A stretch of DNA of 64,000 bases, taken from positions 41,305 to 105,304 of the forward strand of contig NZ_MSJP01000089.1 of NCBI RefSeq assembly GCF_014596525.1, read 5' to 3'. The translations under genes and the position numbers were made by a program. The notes under the pieces were generated by a model. The model was given only the letters and a program-made list of their open reading frames with translations. It made no database searches and was not told where the DNA came from. Below, piece by piece: positions 1-8,632 of this stretch. The DNA comes from Streptomyces sp. CBMA291. Its GTDB lineage: Bacteria; Actinomycetota; Actinomycetes; Streptomycetales; Streptomycetaceae. Positions within the stretch are counted from its first letter, which is position 1; the number at the start of each line of letters is the position of its first letter.

Positions 1-2
1 CG

Positions 3-221
3 ACCGTCGTCTTCGTCACCCATTCGGCGGAAGAAGCGGTGCTGCTCGGTTCCCGGGTCCTGGTGATGGCGGCCGCCCCGGGCCGCATCGTCGAAGAGGT
101 CGCCGTCCCCCTGCCCAGGGACCCGGACACGGATGTCGCCGCCCTGCGCGGAGCGGCCCCCGTCGCGAGCCTGCGAGCGGAACTGGCCCGCGCGACCCGC
201 GAGGCGGCCCTGACCTCCTGA
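3..221 (+). CDS. ABC transporter ATP-binding protein, C-terminal part (cut by window edge)
   Basis: Only the last 72 or so codons are present; the frame opens at base 3 and stops at 221. The visible residues read VTHSAEEAVLLGSRVLVM, which is the H-loop (switch histidine) region and following strand of an ABC ATPase, then the short tail usual in the nitrate/sulfonate/taurine (SsuB/TauB) group. Walker A, signature and Walker B lie outside the window, so the substrate is unknown. Family knowledge places it on the cytoplasmic face of an importer. No partner permease follows downstream, so it is probably the last gene of its operon. Confidence 0.75.
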   Translation, partial: TVVFVTHSAEEAVLLGSRVLVMAAAPGRIVEEVAVPLPRDPDTDVAALRGAAPVASLRAELARATREAALTS

Positions 222-344
222 CCTTCCGGCCTCCAGGTCTCCCGACCTCCTGGCCTGCTGGCCTTCTGGGTTTCCCGGCCGGTGCCCGTGGCGCCCCCGT
301 GCTTCCTCCGGGGGCGCCACGGGGCGCGAGCGGCCGGTCCCGCG

Positions 345-515
345 TCAGCGCGTACAGGCCTGGACGACGAAGTAGACGATGACGCAGAGGACGATCAGGC
401 CGAAGCACCCGCTGCCCTCGTCGCCGTCGACCGCGCGCCGTATCCGGTCCCGTTCCTCCTCGCGCCCCCGCTCGTACGCTTGTCGCTTCTCCCAGTCGTC
501 GTAGTACACGGCCAT
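345..515 (-). CDS. Small membrane protein, 56 aa, unknown function
   Basis: A 56-residue reading frame begins MAVYYDDWEKRQAYERG. It has a strongly charged N-terminal helix rich in Arg, Glu and Asp (residues 7-30), then a single hydrophobic segment, FGLIVLCVIVYFVVQAC (residues 38-54), ending at CTR. A G-rich stretch sits directly before the ATG. The charged-helix plus C-terminal membrane anchor layout is common in small actinomycete proteins, but I recognise no family. The much longer frame that reads through it has no coding character before this ATG. It lies between the ABC ATPase and the AraC-type regulator and shares no obvious operon. Confidence 0.5.
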   Translation of the reverse strand: MAVYYDDWEKRQAYERGREEERDRIRRAVDGDEGSGCFGLIVLCVIVYFVVQACTR

Positions 516-556
516 CCCCCGTATCACCGCATGAACAGGCGTCACACCCCGGCCGC

Positions 557-1684
557 TCAGGAACGCTCGAAGCCGGGGCTTGCATCGTGCCGTCGGGCGG
601 ACGCACCGGGATGTGGACGGGCGCGTGGTCGCTTGTGCTCCCGTGCGGAGGTCCGGGAGCCGCCCGTCTCGGCGCGGTACTCGCCCGGAGACATCCCGTA
701 CGCGGCACGGAAGGAGCGGCTGAACTCGGCGGGGACGAGCAGCCCCCAGCGGGCCGCGAGCGCGGCGATCGACCGGTGACGCAGCCGGGGGTCCGCGAGA
801 TCGAGGCGGCAGCGCTCCAGCCGCCGCCGCCGGATGGTCGCCGCCACGGTGGCCGGTTCGAGGCGGAACAAGGAGTGGAGGGAGCGCAGGGACAGGTGAT
901 GGTGGGCGGCGATGGCCGCGGGGCCGAGAGCGGGGTCGCCGAGATGCTCGTTGATGAAGGCGTTGATCTCGGCGCGCAGCACGGTGGTGCGCGACTCCCA
1001 GGGCAGCAGCCCCGACGCGTCGAGCCGGTCGGCCAGGAACGAGGCGACGAGATCGCCGGTGACGGTACCCAGACGGTGGGCCTCGGCGGGCCCCACCTCG
1101 GCCGCGTGGTCGAGCAGGGCGCCCAGATGCCGCCGCAGCAGCATCCCGCTCACCCCGCCGGGAGCGAGCCGCAGCGAGAGGAGACGGTCGGTGTGCGTGG
1201 CGGGCAGGGGCAGCGCGCTCCTCGCGATCCGCAGCACCACCACCTCGGCCCTGCCCCCCTCCTCCGGCACCCCGGCTTCCAGGGGATGCGAGGTGTCGAA
1301 GAGCACCATGTCGTCCGGACCGGCCAGGGCGTGGCCGCGCAGCTGACCGACCCGCATCGAACTGCGCCGTATCCATCCCAGCTGGTAGGTCTCCGGATCG
1401 TCACGCCGGATGTGCCGGGCCGTCCGCGCCGCGTGCAGCGGCGGGAAGGAGAAGTGCGCGAGCTGCGCCGTCCCCAGGCGGAGCGCGGAGACCCGGGACG
1501 GGAAGTCCTCGGTGTACGGGGTCGAGAGCGCGAGCGGAAAGATGTGCCGGCGGACCTGATCGGCGTACCACTCGAAGCGGTCCTCGGCCCGCACGGACTC
1601 GCTCGACAAGGTGGTCAGCAGCGCGTCGTGGCGACGGGCACCCCCCGGGGCGGGGCGCGGGTCGGCGGGCTCCTCGGGATTCAC
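557..1684 (-). CDS. AraC-family transcriptional regulator
   Basis: About 375 aa from a GTG at 1684. The N-terminal 200 residues look like the cupin-like effector domain seen in AraC proteins of the AraC_binding_2 type (HFSFPPLHAARTARHIRR, then GPDDMVLFDTSHP). The C-terminal 100 residues carry the double helix-turn-helix: the first near HHHLSLRSLHSLFR, the second ending in FSRSFRAAYGMSPGEYR, the usual AraC signature. A second GTG two codons upstream, at 1690, is equally possible. The longer frame to 1867 is unlikely because it would leave almost no promoter space. It is transcribed away from the catalase gene with a gap of about 200 bp, so control of that catalase is plausible but inferred. 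The ligand is unknown. Confidence 0.8.
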   Translation of the reverse strand: MNPEEPADPRPAPGGARRHDALLTTLSSESVRAEDRFEWYADQVRRHIFPLALSTPYTEDFPSRVSALRLGTAQLAHFSFPPLHAARTARHIRRDDPETYQLGWIRRSSMRVGQLRGHALAGPDDMVLFDTSHPLEAGVPEEGGRAEVVVLRIARSALPLPATHTDRLLSLRLAPGGVSGMLLRRHLGALLDHAAEVGPAEAHRLGTVTGDLVASFLADRLDASGLLPWESRTTVLRAEINAFINEHLGDPALGPAAIAAHHHLSLRSLHSLFRLEPATVAATIRRRRLERCRLDLADPRLRHRSIAALAARWGLLVPAEFSRSFRAAYGMSPGEYRAETGGSRTSAREHKRPRARPHPGASARRHDASPGFERS

Positions 1685-1887
1685 GGGGGACACGCCCCAT
1701 CGTGGGGACCGCACCGGGATACCGGCAGTCTCTTTCCGGCCAAGGCGGAACGGCTCTCGGGTGGTGGCTTCGGACGAGTGCGCCCAGGCTGGGAGGTGCG
1801 TGTGCGGCGGGCCGACCGCCGCTCCGTTCCGGCGCGCGTCCGAGGGGCCGGGGCCACCGCAGGGCACGACGAAAGGCAGACGTACCG

Positions 1888-3408
1888 ATGACCGAGAGCC
1901 GTCCCGCCACCACGTCCGACTCCGGCGCTCCGGTGGAGAGCGACGAACACTCGCTCACCGTGGGTCCCGGCGGACCGATCCTGCTCCAGGACTCCTATCT
2001 GATCGAACAGATGGCGCAGTTCAACCGTGAACGGATTCCGGAGCGCCAGCCCCACGCCAAGGGCAGCGGCGCGTTCGGCCACTTCGAGGTCACCCATGAC
2101 GTCAGCCGCTTCACCAAGGCGGCCCTCTTCCAGCCGGGCACCCGCACCGATCTGGTCATCCGCTTCTCCACCGTCGCGGGGGAGCGCGGCAGCCCGGACA
2201 CCTGGCGCGACCCGCGCGGCTTCGCGGTGAAGTTCTACACCAGCGAGGGCAACTACGACATGGTCGGCAACAACACGCCGGTCTTCTTCATCAAGGACCC
2301 GATGAAGTTCCAGCACTTCATCCGCTCCCAGAAGCGCCGTGCCGACAACAACCTGCGCGACCACGACATGCAGTGGGACTTCTGGACCCTCTCGCCGGAA
2401 TCCGCCCACCAGGTCGCCTGGCTGATGGGGGACCGGGGCATCCCGCGCACCTGGCGCCACATGAACGGCTACACGTCCCACACGTATATGTGGATCAACG
2501 CCTCCGGTGAACGGTTCTGGGTGAAGTACCACTTCAAGACGGACCAGGGCATCGATTTCTTCACCCAGCACGAGGCCGACCAGATGGCGGCCGTCGACAC
2601 GGACTACCACACCCGGGACCTCTTCGAGCACATCAGGGACGGCGACTTCCCCTCGTGGACCCTGCACGTCCAGGTCATGCCGTACGCGGAGGCGGCGACG
2701 TACCGGTTCAACCCGTTCGACCTCACCAAGGTGTGGCCGCACGGCGACTACCCGCTGATCCCGGTCGGCCGGATGACCCTCGACCGCAACCCCACCGACA
2801 ACCACGCCGAGATCGAGCAGGCGGCCTTCCAGCCGAACAACCTGGTCCCCGGCATCGGCCCGAGCCCGGACCGCATGCTCCTCGGCCGCCTGTTCTCCTA
2901 CGCGGACGCCCACCGCCACCGCATCGGCGGCAACTACCAGCAGCTCCCCGTGAACGCCCCCGTCGTCGACGTCCACACGTACTCCAAGGACGGGGCGATG
3001 GCCTACCGGAAGACGACCGACCCGGTCTACGCCCCCAACTCCAAGGGCGGTCCCGCCGCCGACACCGAGCACCACGGCAAGCCGCCCAGCTGGACGGCGG
3101 ACGGCGAGATCACCCGGGCGGCCTATGTCTCGCACGCGGAGGACGACGACTGGGGCCAGCCCGGGACCCTCGTGCGCGAGGTCCTGGACGACGCGGCCCG
3201 CGACCGGCTCGTCGACAACGTGGTCGGTCATCTCCTCAACGGGGTCGGCGAGCCTGTCCTGGAGCGCGCGTTCACGTACTGGAAGAACATCGACAAGGCC
3301 CTCGGCGACCGCATCGCCCGGGGAGTCCGGACCAAGGCCGAGGAGACCGACCCCAAGGCGGCCCGGCAGGACAACCCCGCACGCGAGTCCATGCGGCGCA
3401 AGGCGTGA
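1888..3408 (+). CDS. katA: Monofunctional heme catalase
   Basis: 506 aa, within the size range of small-subunit heme catalases, which convert two H2O2 to water and oxygen in the cytoplasm. The active-site stretch RIPERQPHAKGSGAFGHF holds the distal histidine (about residue 56). FYTSEGNYDMVGNNTPVFF is typical of the family. The heme-ligand signature RLFSYADAHRHRIGGN holds the proximal tyrosine (about residue 338). The ATG at 1888 starts MTESRPATT and gives a normal N-terminus; the frame is open further upstream, but that part reads as non-coding. An AraC-type regulator is divergent, and a strong hairpin at 3436 ends the transcript. The chemistry is certain at family level; the gene symbol is by analogy. 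Confidence 0.95.
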   Translation: MTESRPATTSDSGAPVESDEHSLTVGPGGPILLQDSYLIEQMAQFNRERIPERQPHAKGSGAFGHFEVTHDVSRFTKAALFQPGTRTDLVIRFSTVAGERGSPDTWRDPRGFAVKFYTSEGNYDMVGNNTPVFFIKDPMKFQHFIRSQKRRADNNLRDHDMQWDFWTLSPESAHQVAWLMGDRGIPRTWRHMNGYTSHTYMWINASGERFWVKYHFKTDQGIDFFTQHEADQMAAVDTDYHTRDLFEHIRDGDFPSWTLHVQVMPYAEAATYRFNPFDLTKVWPHGDYPLIPVGRMTLDRNPTDNHAEIEQAAFQPNNLVPGIGPSPDRMLLGRLFSYADAHRHRIGGNYQQLPVNAPVVDVHTYSKDGAMAYRKTTDPVYAPNSKGGPAADTEHHGKPPSWTADGEITRAAYVSHAEDDDWGQPGTLVREVLDDAARDRLVDNVVGHLLNGVGEPVLERAFTYWKNIDKALGDRIARGVRTKAEETDPKAARQDNPARESMRRKA

Positions 3409-3435
3409 ACCTGCCCTGCCCGTGACGGAGCAAAC

Positions 3436-3474
3436 GGCGGAGGCCGGGGCGATCGTGCCGCCCCGGCCTCCGCC
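3436..3474. terminator. Bidirectional hairpin terminator between catalase and permease genes
   Basis: A perfect 15-bp inverted repeat (GGCGGAGGCCGGGGC and its complement) encloses a 9-nt loop. It sits exactly between the convergent catalase and permease genes. As is usual in Streptomyces there is no T-run. Just beyond it, 3479-3517, are short tandem copies of GTCCGTCCGG of unknown meaning. Confidence 0.75.
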
Positions 3475-3519
3475 GCAGGTCCGTCCGGGTCCGTCCGGGT
3501 CCGTTCGGTCGCGTCCGGG

Positions 3520-4920
3520 TCAGTCCTGCTCGTCGTCCTCCGGGATGCTGACGAGCCAGCGGGTCTCCTGACGGGGCCGCAGGTAGAGCGCCCAGTAGAG
3601 GGTGGCGACGGCGGTGATGCCACCGGTCCACAGGAGGTACTCGGTCTCCTGCATGTACAGGACGTACGCGAGGACGCCGATGAGCAGGACCGGGACGGCC
3701 GGCCACAGCGGCATGCGCCAGGCCTGGCCCTGGCCGTGCACCCCGCGACGGCTGAACAGGGCGGCGATCGCGACCAGCAGGTACATTCCGGTGACCGAGA
3801 CTCCGGTGACGCCGTACAGGGTGTCCAGGTTGACGAAGCAGAGGGCCGCGCCGGGCACGCCCACGAGGAGGGTGGCGACCCACGGCGAGCCGAAGCGGCC
3901 GAGGCGGGACAGGGCGTTGTTGACCGGCTCGGGCCAGGCCTTGTCACGGGCGGAGGCGAACAGCACGCGGGAGTTCTGGATGACCATCACGATGCCGGCG
4001 TTGATGATGGCGAGCGCGACGCAGAGACTGATGAAGGTGCCGACGGCCGAGTTGGACCAGGCGGTGATCATGCCGCTGATGTCACCGGCGGTGAGGGCTT
4101 CCAGGTCGTCGGCGCCGAGGGTGATGGCGACGACGGGCACGAGGATGACGGCGCTGGAGATGCCGAGCGTGGCCAGCACGGTCCGGGCGACGTTGCGGCG
4201 CGGGTTCTCCAGCTCCTCGGAGAGGTAGACGGCCGTCGAGAAGCCCTGGGTGACGAAGAGGGCGATGGCGAGGCCGGAGACGACGAGCGCGCCGGTGACG
4301 AGCGAGTGGGTGCCGCCCTCGCCCGCGACCTGTCCGTGCACCAGGGCCCCGGCGCCGCGCTGGGTGTGGGCGAAGCCCAGGATCGCGACGATGCCGGCGG
4401 CGACGACCTCAAGGACGAGGAAGATGCCGGTGATCCAGGCGTTGGCGCGCAGGTCGAGCAGACCGGCGAGGGTCGCCAGGAGCATGACCCCGGCGCCCGC
4501 GAGCGGAGCCGGGATGTGCACGATCGGTTCCAGGTAGTCGGCGGTGCCCATGGAGATCACCGGTGGCACGATCATCACGACGAGCAGGGAGAGTACGAAG
4601 ACCAGCCAGCCGGCGAGACGGCCCGCGAGGGTGGAGACGATCGCGTACTCGCCGCCCGCGCTGGGGATGAGGGTGCCCAGCTCGGAGTAGACGAAGGCCA
4701 CGCCGATGCAGAGCAGGGAGCCGATGGCGATGGTGAGGGTGGTGAAGGTGCCGACGCTGCCGAAGAGGTCGGGGACGACCACGAAGAGGGTCGAGGCGGG
4801 GGTGACGCACGAGAGCGTCAGGAGGGTGCCGCCGACGACACCGATGGAACGCTTGAGCTTCTGCGGCGTGGGCCCGGTCTGAGGGGCCAGGGCGTGTGGT
4901 GCGCTGAGGGTGTCGGTCAT
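3520..4920 (-). CDS. APC-superfamily amino acid permease
   Basis: 466 aa from the ATG at 4920 (MTDTLSAPHALAP). About twelve hydrophobic segments are visible. The first, GVVGGTLLTLSCVTPAST, carries the glycine-rich kink typical of transporter TM1, and YLSEELENPRRNVAR is the conserved cytoplasmic loop of amino acid/polyamine/organocation permeases. SAGGEYAIVSTLAGR is also family-typical. It is a cytoplasmic-membrane secondary transporter; the substrate (amino acid or amine) cannot be told from sequence alone. The frame extends 42 codons upstream of this ATG, but that part has poor coding character. The C-terminus is acidic (PEDDEQD). It is monocistronic, facing the catalase gene across a shared terminator. 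Confidence 0.85.
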   Translation of the reverse strand: MTDTLSAPHALAPQTGPTPQKLKRSIGVVGGTLLTLSCVTPASTLFVVVPDLFGSVGTFTTLTIAIGSLLCIGVAFVYSELGTLIPSAGGEYAIVSTLAGRLAGWLVFVLSLLVVMIVPPVISMGTADYLEPIVHIPAPLAGAGVMLLATLAGLLDLRANAWITGIFLVLEVVAAGIVAILGFAHTQRGAGALVHGQVAGEGGTHSLVTGALVVSGLAIALFVTQGFSTAVYLSEELENPRRNVARTVLATLGISSAVILVPVVAITLGADDLEALTAGDISGMITAWSNSAVGTFISLCVALAIINAGIVMVIQNSRVLFASARDKAWPEPVNNALSRLGRFGSPWVATLLVGVPGAALCFVNLDTLYGVTGVSVTGMYLLVAIAALFSRRGVHGQGQAWRMPLWPAVPVLLIGVLAYVLYMQETEYLLWTGGITAVATLYWALYLRPRQETRWLVSIPEDDEQD

Positions 4921-5284
4921 CAGACGGTTCCGATCGATGCGTGCGGTGATTCTGCGCGGGAGCGGTATCGCCTCCGAGGCGGCCGGTGATGTGAGGGGGT
5001 CCGTTGCTCCCGGCTGAATGGAAGCCCGCACGGAACCGCAGGTCAATGGTCGGCAGACTGCGAAATCCGTCGTCGAGGAGCGAGGCGACGGCTCTTTCGG
5101 GGGTTAAGAACGCGATAAGACGGCGCGAACGCTCCGTGTGGGAACCGCAGCACCCCCTTGAGGACTTTTCCTGCGCTTTACCTTCCCGCCCCTGCCGCAC
5201 CCCTCGCTTCCCGGGCCCCACGCCTCCCGGGCCCCTTGAGCCTCCTGGCCTCCGGGGCGCAGGAAGCGTGGGCGGGCGGGGCGG
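4921..5284. other. Intergenic region upstream of the permease
   Basis: No convincing gene. It must hold the leftward permease promoter, but no confident -35/-10 pair was found. The composition includes some lower-GC patches (around 5035-5110 and 5150-5170) compared with the flanking genes. Confidence 0.5.
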
Positions 5285-5546
5285 CTACCCCTCTTCGAGG
5301 AGTACGGCCGGCAGGACCCCGTCGACGATCGGCTCCCGGGGGAGCGAGATCCCGAAGAACTCCTCCCCGACCCCGACCCCGACCCCGAGCGCGACGTGGT
5401 ACGCCTCGCCGGGGCCGGTCCCGTCCCGGGCGGCCCGGCTTCCCGTTCGTCTCCTCGTACTCCAGGAGACAGACGCGGGCGCCGCCCTCCGACACCGTCC
5501 CGAGAGACCCGAACACCCCGGGCCGACCGCCGGACGCCTCTGACAA
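5285..5546 (-). pseudogene. Frameshifted remnant of an unknown protein
   Basis: Two adjacent frames both show strong coding character (third positions almost all G/C) but do not join. The first runs from about 5546 to 5430 and includes VSEGGARVCLLEYEETNGKP. The second continues from about 5425 to the stop at 5285 and includes AYHVALGVGVGVGEEFFGIS, then LPAVLLEEG. A single frameshift near 5425, close to a run of GGGGTC repeats, would join them into a product of about 85 aa. I do not recognise the family. It could be a decayed gene or a sequencing slip in the repeat. It lies between divergently oriented intact genes. Confidence 0.4.
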
Positions 5547-5677
5547 CGAGTCCGATTCGGCCGCCCGCCGGTCGCGGCGCCGCCGCGAACGCCAAGTTCA
5601 CACCCATCGGAGGGCGGCCTGTCCGGCGGCGGAAAACCGCTTGCCCCCACCGCACCCGTCGCGGACGATCGCCAGCC

Positions 5678-6502
5678 GTGACGCATACGCATACGCATAC
5701 GAGCCGGAATACGAACGAGGAACAGAGCCCCGCCGGGCCCCGGCCGTTGGCGCTGGTGACCGGTGTCGGGCGCACGGTCGGCATCGGCGCCGCCATCGCC
5801 CGTCGACTCGCGGCGGCGGGCTGGGACATCGCCTTCACCTATTGGACCCCCTATGACCGGCGCATGGAGTGGGGAATCGAGGAAGGGGCGGCAGAGACGA
5901 TCGGCCGGGAACTCGCGGAGCACGGCGCGAAATCCCTGCCCGTCGAGGCCGATCTGATGGACCCGCAGGCGCCCGCCCGCGTCTTCGACGAGGTCGAACG
6001 CCGACTCGGCGGGGTCACCGCCCTGGTGATGTGTCACTGTGAATCGGTGGATTCCGGTCTGCTCGACACCACGGTCGAGAGCTTCGACCGGCATTTCGCC
6101 GTCAACGCGCGCGCCACCTGGCTGCTGATCCGCGAGTTCGGCCGGCGCTTCACCGGAATTCCCGGGAACGGACGGATCGTCAGCCTCACCAGCGACCACA
6201 CCGTGGGCAATCTCCCCTATGGCGCGAGCAAGGGAGCACTCGACCGCATCACCCTGGCCGCCGCCCACGAACTCGCCCCGCTCGGCGTCACCGCCAATGT
6301 CGTCAACCCGGGTCCGGTGGACACCGGCTGGATGACCGAGGAAGTACGGGAACACATTCTCCGGCGGACACCGCTCAACCGCCCGGGAACTCCGCAGGAC
6401 GCCGGAAACCTCGTGGAATTCCTCTGCTCTCCGCAAGGACAGTGGGTCAACGGACAACTGCTGACGAGCGACGGCGGATTCTCCTCGTCGGGAAGCGCGT
6501 GA
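5678..6502 (+). CDS. Short-chain dehydrogenase/reductase (SDR)
   Basis: 274 aa from a GTG at 5678. The Rossmann cofactor motif TGVGRTVGIGAAIA lies at residues 28-41, the catalytic Tyr and Lys in YGASK (Tyr about 181), and the catalytic Ser in SLTSDHT just before. NPGPVDTGWM is the usual proline-glycine loop after the active site. These features mark a classical NAD(P)-dependent SDR. CESVDSGLLDTTVESFDRHF replaces the more usual NNAG context, so the substrate cannot be inferred. The first codons (MTHTHTHTS) overlap a CGCATA tandem repeat at about 5683-5702, which makes the exact start uncertain, and there is no clear ribosome site. It is followed convergently by the B12 importer operon. Confidence 0.8.
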   Translation: MTHTHTHTSRNTNEEQSPAGPRPLALVTGVGRTVGIGAAIARRLAAAGWDIAFTYWTPYDRRMEWGIEEGAAETIGRELAEHGAKSLPVEADLMDPQAPARVFDEVERRLGGVTALVMCHCESVDSGLLDTTVESFDRHFAVNARATWLLIREFGRRFTGIPGNGRIVSLTSDHTVGNLPYGASKGALDRITLAAAHELAPLGVTANVVNPGPVDTGWMTEEVREHILRRTPLNRPGTPQDAGNLVEFLCSPQGQWVNGQLLTSDGGFSSSGSA

Positions 6503-6581
6503 CCGCCCCACCGGGCCGATCCCGCCCCGCCGGAGGGCGCGCGGGCGGCGGCCCGTGTCCGGCCCCCGGCGGCAGGCGCGC

Positions 6582-7373
6582 TCACCCGCTCCGGTGCGAG
6601 CCGCCGAGGAAGCGGATGTGGGGGCGCCCGTCCGGGCCGGGATGGGTCACCGAGGCGCGGACGCCGTACACCTCCGCCACCAGCCGCTCCGTGAGGACGT
6701 CGGTCACCGGGCCCGCCGCCACCACCCGCCCCTCGCGCAGCACCACCAGATGGTCGCAGTGCATCGCCGCGAGATTGAGATCGTGCAGGGCCATGACACA
6801 GGTGAGACGCAGCCCCGAGACCAGGGCCATGAGGTCCAGCTGATGCTGGATGTCGAGATGGTTCGTCGGCTCGTCGAGCAGCAGCTCGCGCGGCTCCTGG
6901 GCCAGCGCGCGGGCGATCTGCACCCGCTGCCGCTCCCCTCCCGAGAGCGTGCGCCAGCCACGGTCGGCCCGGTCGGCGAGACCCGTACGGGCCAGCGCGG
7001 ACCGGACGGCCTCCTCGTCGGCGCCCGTCGCGGGCGACCACGCCCGCCGGTGCGGGATACGGCCGAGACGTACCGCGTCGGCCACGGTCAGCTCGACCTG
7101 CGTGTCGGCGTGCTGCTCCACGACGGCGACCCGCCGGGCGAGCGCCCGTCGCGGAACGGAGCCCAGCGGGTCCCCGTCCAGCGTCACCACCCCGCCGTCC
7201 GGCGCGAGGACACCGGCCAGGACGCGCAGCAGGGTCGACTTCCCCGAACCGTTCGGGCCGAGCAGCCCGGTGAGCGTGCCGGGGCGGGGCGCGATCGTCA
7301 CCCCGTCCAGGACGAGCGCGCCCCCCGCCGTACGGGAGACGCGGTCGGCCCGCAGCCCCTGACCGCCGGTCAC
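6582..7373 (-). CDS. btuD: Cobalamin/siderophore-type ABC importer ATPase (BtuD-like)
   Basis: 263 aa. It has all ATPase motifs in order: Walker A GPNGSGKST, Q-loop region VAVVEQHADTQ, signature LSGGERQR, Walker B ELLLDEPTNHLD and the switch histidine in ALHDLNLA. The TNHLD and HDLNLAA wording is typical of the FepC/BtuD/FecE group serving B12, heme and iron-chelate importers. The GTG start at 7373 overlaps the permease stop in a GTGA tetranucleotide, so translation is coupled. Its operon begins with a cobalamin riboswitch, which makes corrinoid the likely cargo. It is the last gene of a three-gene operon in the order binding protein, permease, ATPase. Confidence 0.88.
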   Translation of the reverse strand: MTGGQGLRADRVSRTAGGALVLDGVTIAPRPGTLTGLLGPNGSGKSTLLRVLAGVLAPDGGVVTLDGDPLGSVPRRALARRVAVVEQHADTQVELTVADAVRLGRIPHRRAWSPATGADEEAVRSALARTGLADRADRGWRTLSGGERQRVQIARALAQEPRELLLDEPTNHLDIQHQLDLMALVSGLRLTCVMALHDLNLAAMHCDHLVVLREGRVVAAGPVTDVLTERLVAEVYGVRASVTHPGPDGRPHIRFLGGSHRSG

Positions 7374-8632
7374 CGGCCGGTCCTGGTGCGGTAGAGCACG
7401 AGGACGAACGCGGGGACGCCGATGAGCGAGGTCACCACGCCGACCGGGACTTCCCGGGGATCGAGGACCGTACGGGCGAGGGTGTCGGCCCACACCAGGA
7501 AGACCGCCCCGGCCAGCGCGGACAGCGGCAGCAGCCGGGCGTGACCGGGCCCCGTGAGGGCGCGGACCGCGTGCGGCAGGACCAGACCGACGAAGCCGAT
7601 CGCCCCCGCGGAGGACACCAGGACGGCCGTGAGCAGCGCGGTGACCGAGAGGAGTACGAGCCGGGTCCGGGCCACGGAGACGCCGAGCGCCGCCGCCGCG
7701 TCCTCGCCGAAGGCGAAGGCGTCGAGCGTACGGGCGTGCCCACCGCAGACGAGGAGCACCACCGCCAGGACGGCGGCGCACACCCCGACCTCCGGCCACC
7801 CCGCCCCCGAGAGCGAGCCGAGCAGCCAGAAGAGCACGCCCCGGGTGGTCTCGGCGTCGGCACCGGTCATCACCACGAACGAGGTGAGGGCGGAGAAGAG
7901 CTGCATCGCCGCCACCCCCGCGAGGACGACCCGGTCGGTCGAACCGCCCAGCGTGTGGCTCAGCAGCAGGACGAGCGCGAAGGAGCAGAGCGCGCCGAGG
8001 AAGGCGCCCCCGGTGACGGACACCGCCCCGCCGCCCACCCCGAGCACGATCACCGCGACCGCCCCGGTCGAGGCGCCGGAGGAGACGCCCAGGACGAAGG
8101 GATCGGCGAGCGGATTGCGCAGCAGGGACTGCATCACCACCCCGCAGACCGCGAGTCCGGCCCCGCAGACCGCCGCGAGGAGGGTCCGGGGCAGCCGCAG
8201 GTCCCAGACGATGCCGTCCCGGATCGCGCTCAGCCCGGAGGGTTCGCCGCCGAGATGCGAGGCGACGGCGGACCAGACGTCCGCGACCCGGATGTCGGCG
8301 GGCCCGATGGTGAGGGCGAGGGCGACGGATGCGCACAGCAGGACGATTCCGGTCGCGACGGCGAAGGGTGGAAGCGCCCGGGAGACACGCCGTCCGGAAC
8401 GGCTCGCGGCCCCGCTCCGGAGGGAGAGACCCACCGCCCCCGCGCCACCCACCGCCCCCGCGCGACCCGCGGCATCCCCTGCACGGTCCACGGCGTCCTC
8501 CACACGAGCCGGGGCGTCGCCCGTACGGCCCGCGACCTTCGTGAGGTCGTCGCCGCCCGAACCGCCCGAACCGCCCGAACCGTTTGCGGGTGCTTCGTCC
8601 GTGCCCGGCGTCCCCCGGCCGGGGCGGGTCAC
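7370..8632 (-). CDS. btuC: FecCD-family permease of the cobalamin ABC importer (BtuC-like)
   Basis: 420 aa. From about residue 80 the sequence is a standard FecCD permease with about ten membrane helices. Conserved stretches include LRLPRTLLAAVCGAGLAVCG, QSLLRNPLADPFVLGVSSG and AGAIGFVGLVLPHAVR. The first 80 residues (rich in Gly, Asp and Ala, including GSGGSGGSGGDD) are an unusual disordered extension not found in typical 330-350 aa members. The GTG start at 8632 overlaps the binding-protein stop (GTGA), which fixes this start rather than one nearer the membrane domain. The same overlap couples it to the ATPase gene. Corrinoid transport is inferred from the operon riboswitch. Confidence 0.88.
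   Translation of the reverse strand: MTRPGRGTPGTDEAPANGSGGSGGSGGDDLTKVAGRTGDAPARVEDAVDRAGDAAGRAGAVGGAGAVGLSLRSGAASRSGRRVSRALPPFAVATGIVLLCASVALALTIGPADIRVADVWSAVASHLGGEPSGLSAIRDGIVWDLRLPRTLLAAVCGAGLAVCGVVMQSLLRNPLADPFVLGVSSGASTGAVAVIVLGVGGGAVSVTGGAFLGALCSFALVLLLSHTLGGSTDRVVLAGVAAMQLFSALTSFVVMTGADAETTRGVLFWLLGSLSGAGWPEVGVCAAVLAVVLLVCGGHARTLDAFAFGEDAAAALGVSVARTRLVLLSVTALLTAVLVSSAGAIGFVGLVLPHAVRALTGPGHARLLPLSALAGAVFLVWADTLARTVLDPREVPVGVVTSLIGVPAFVLVLYRTRTGR

Noticed and set aside
345..1376. A 343-codon minus-strand frame overlapping the AraC-type gene
   Set aside because: The upstream part is an Arg/Gly-rich shadow of the AraC gene. Only the last 56 codons look real and are annotated separately.
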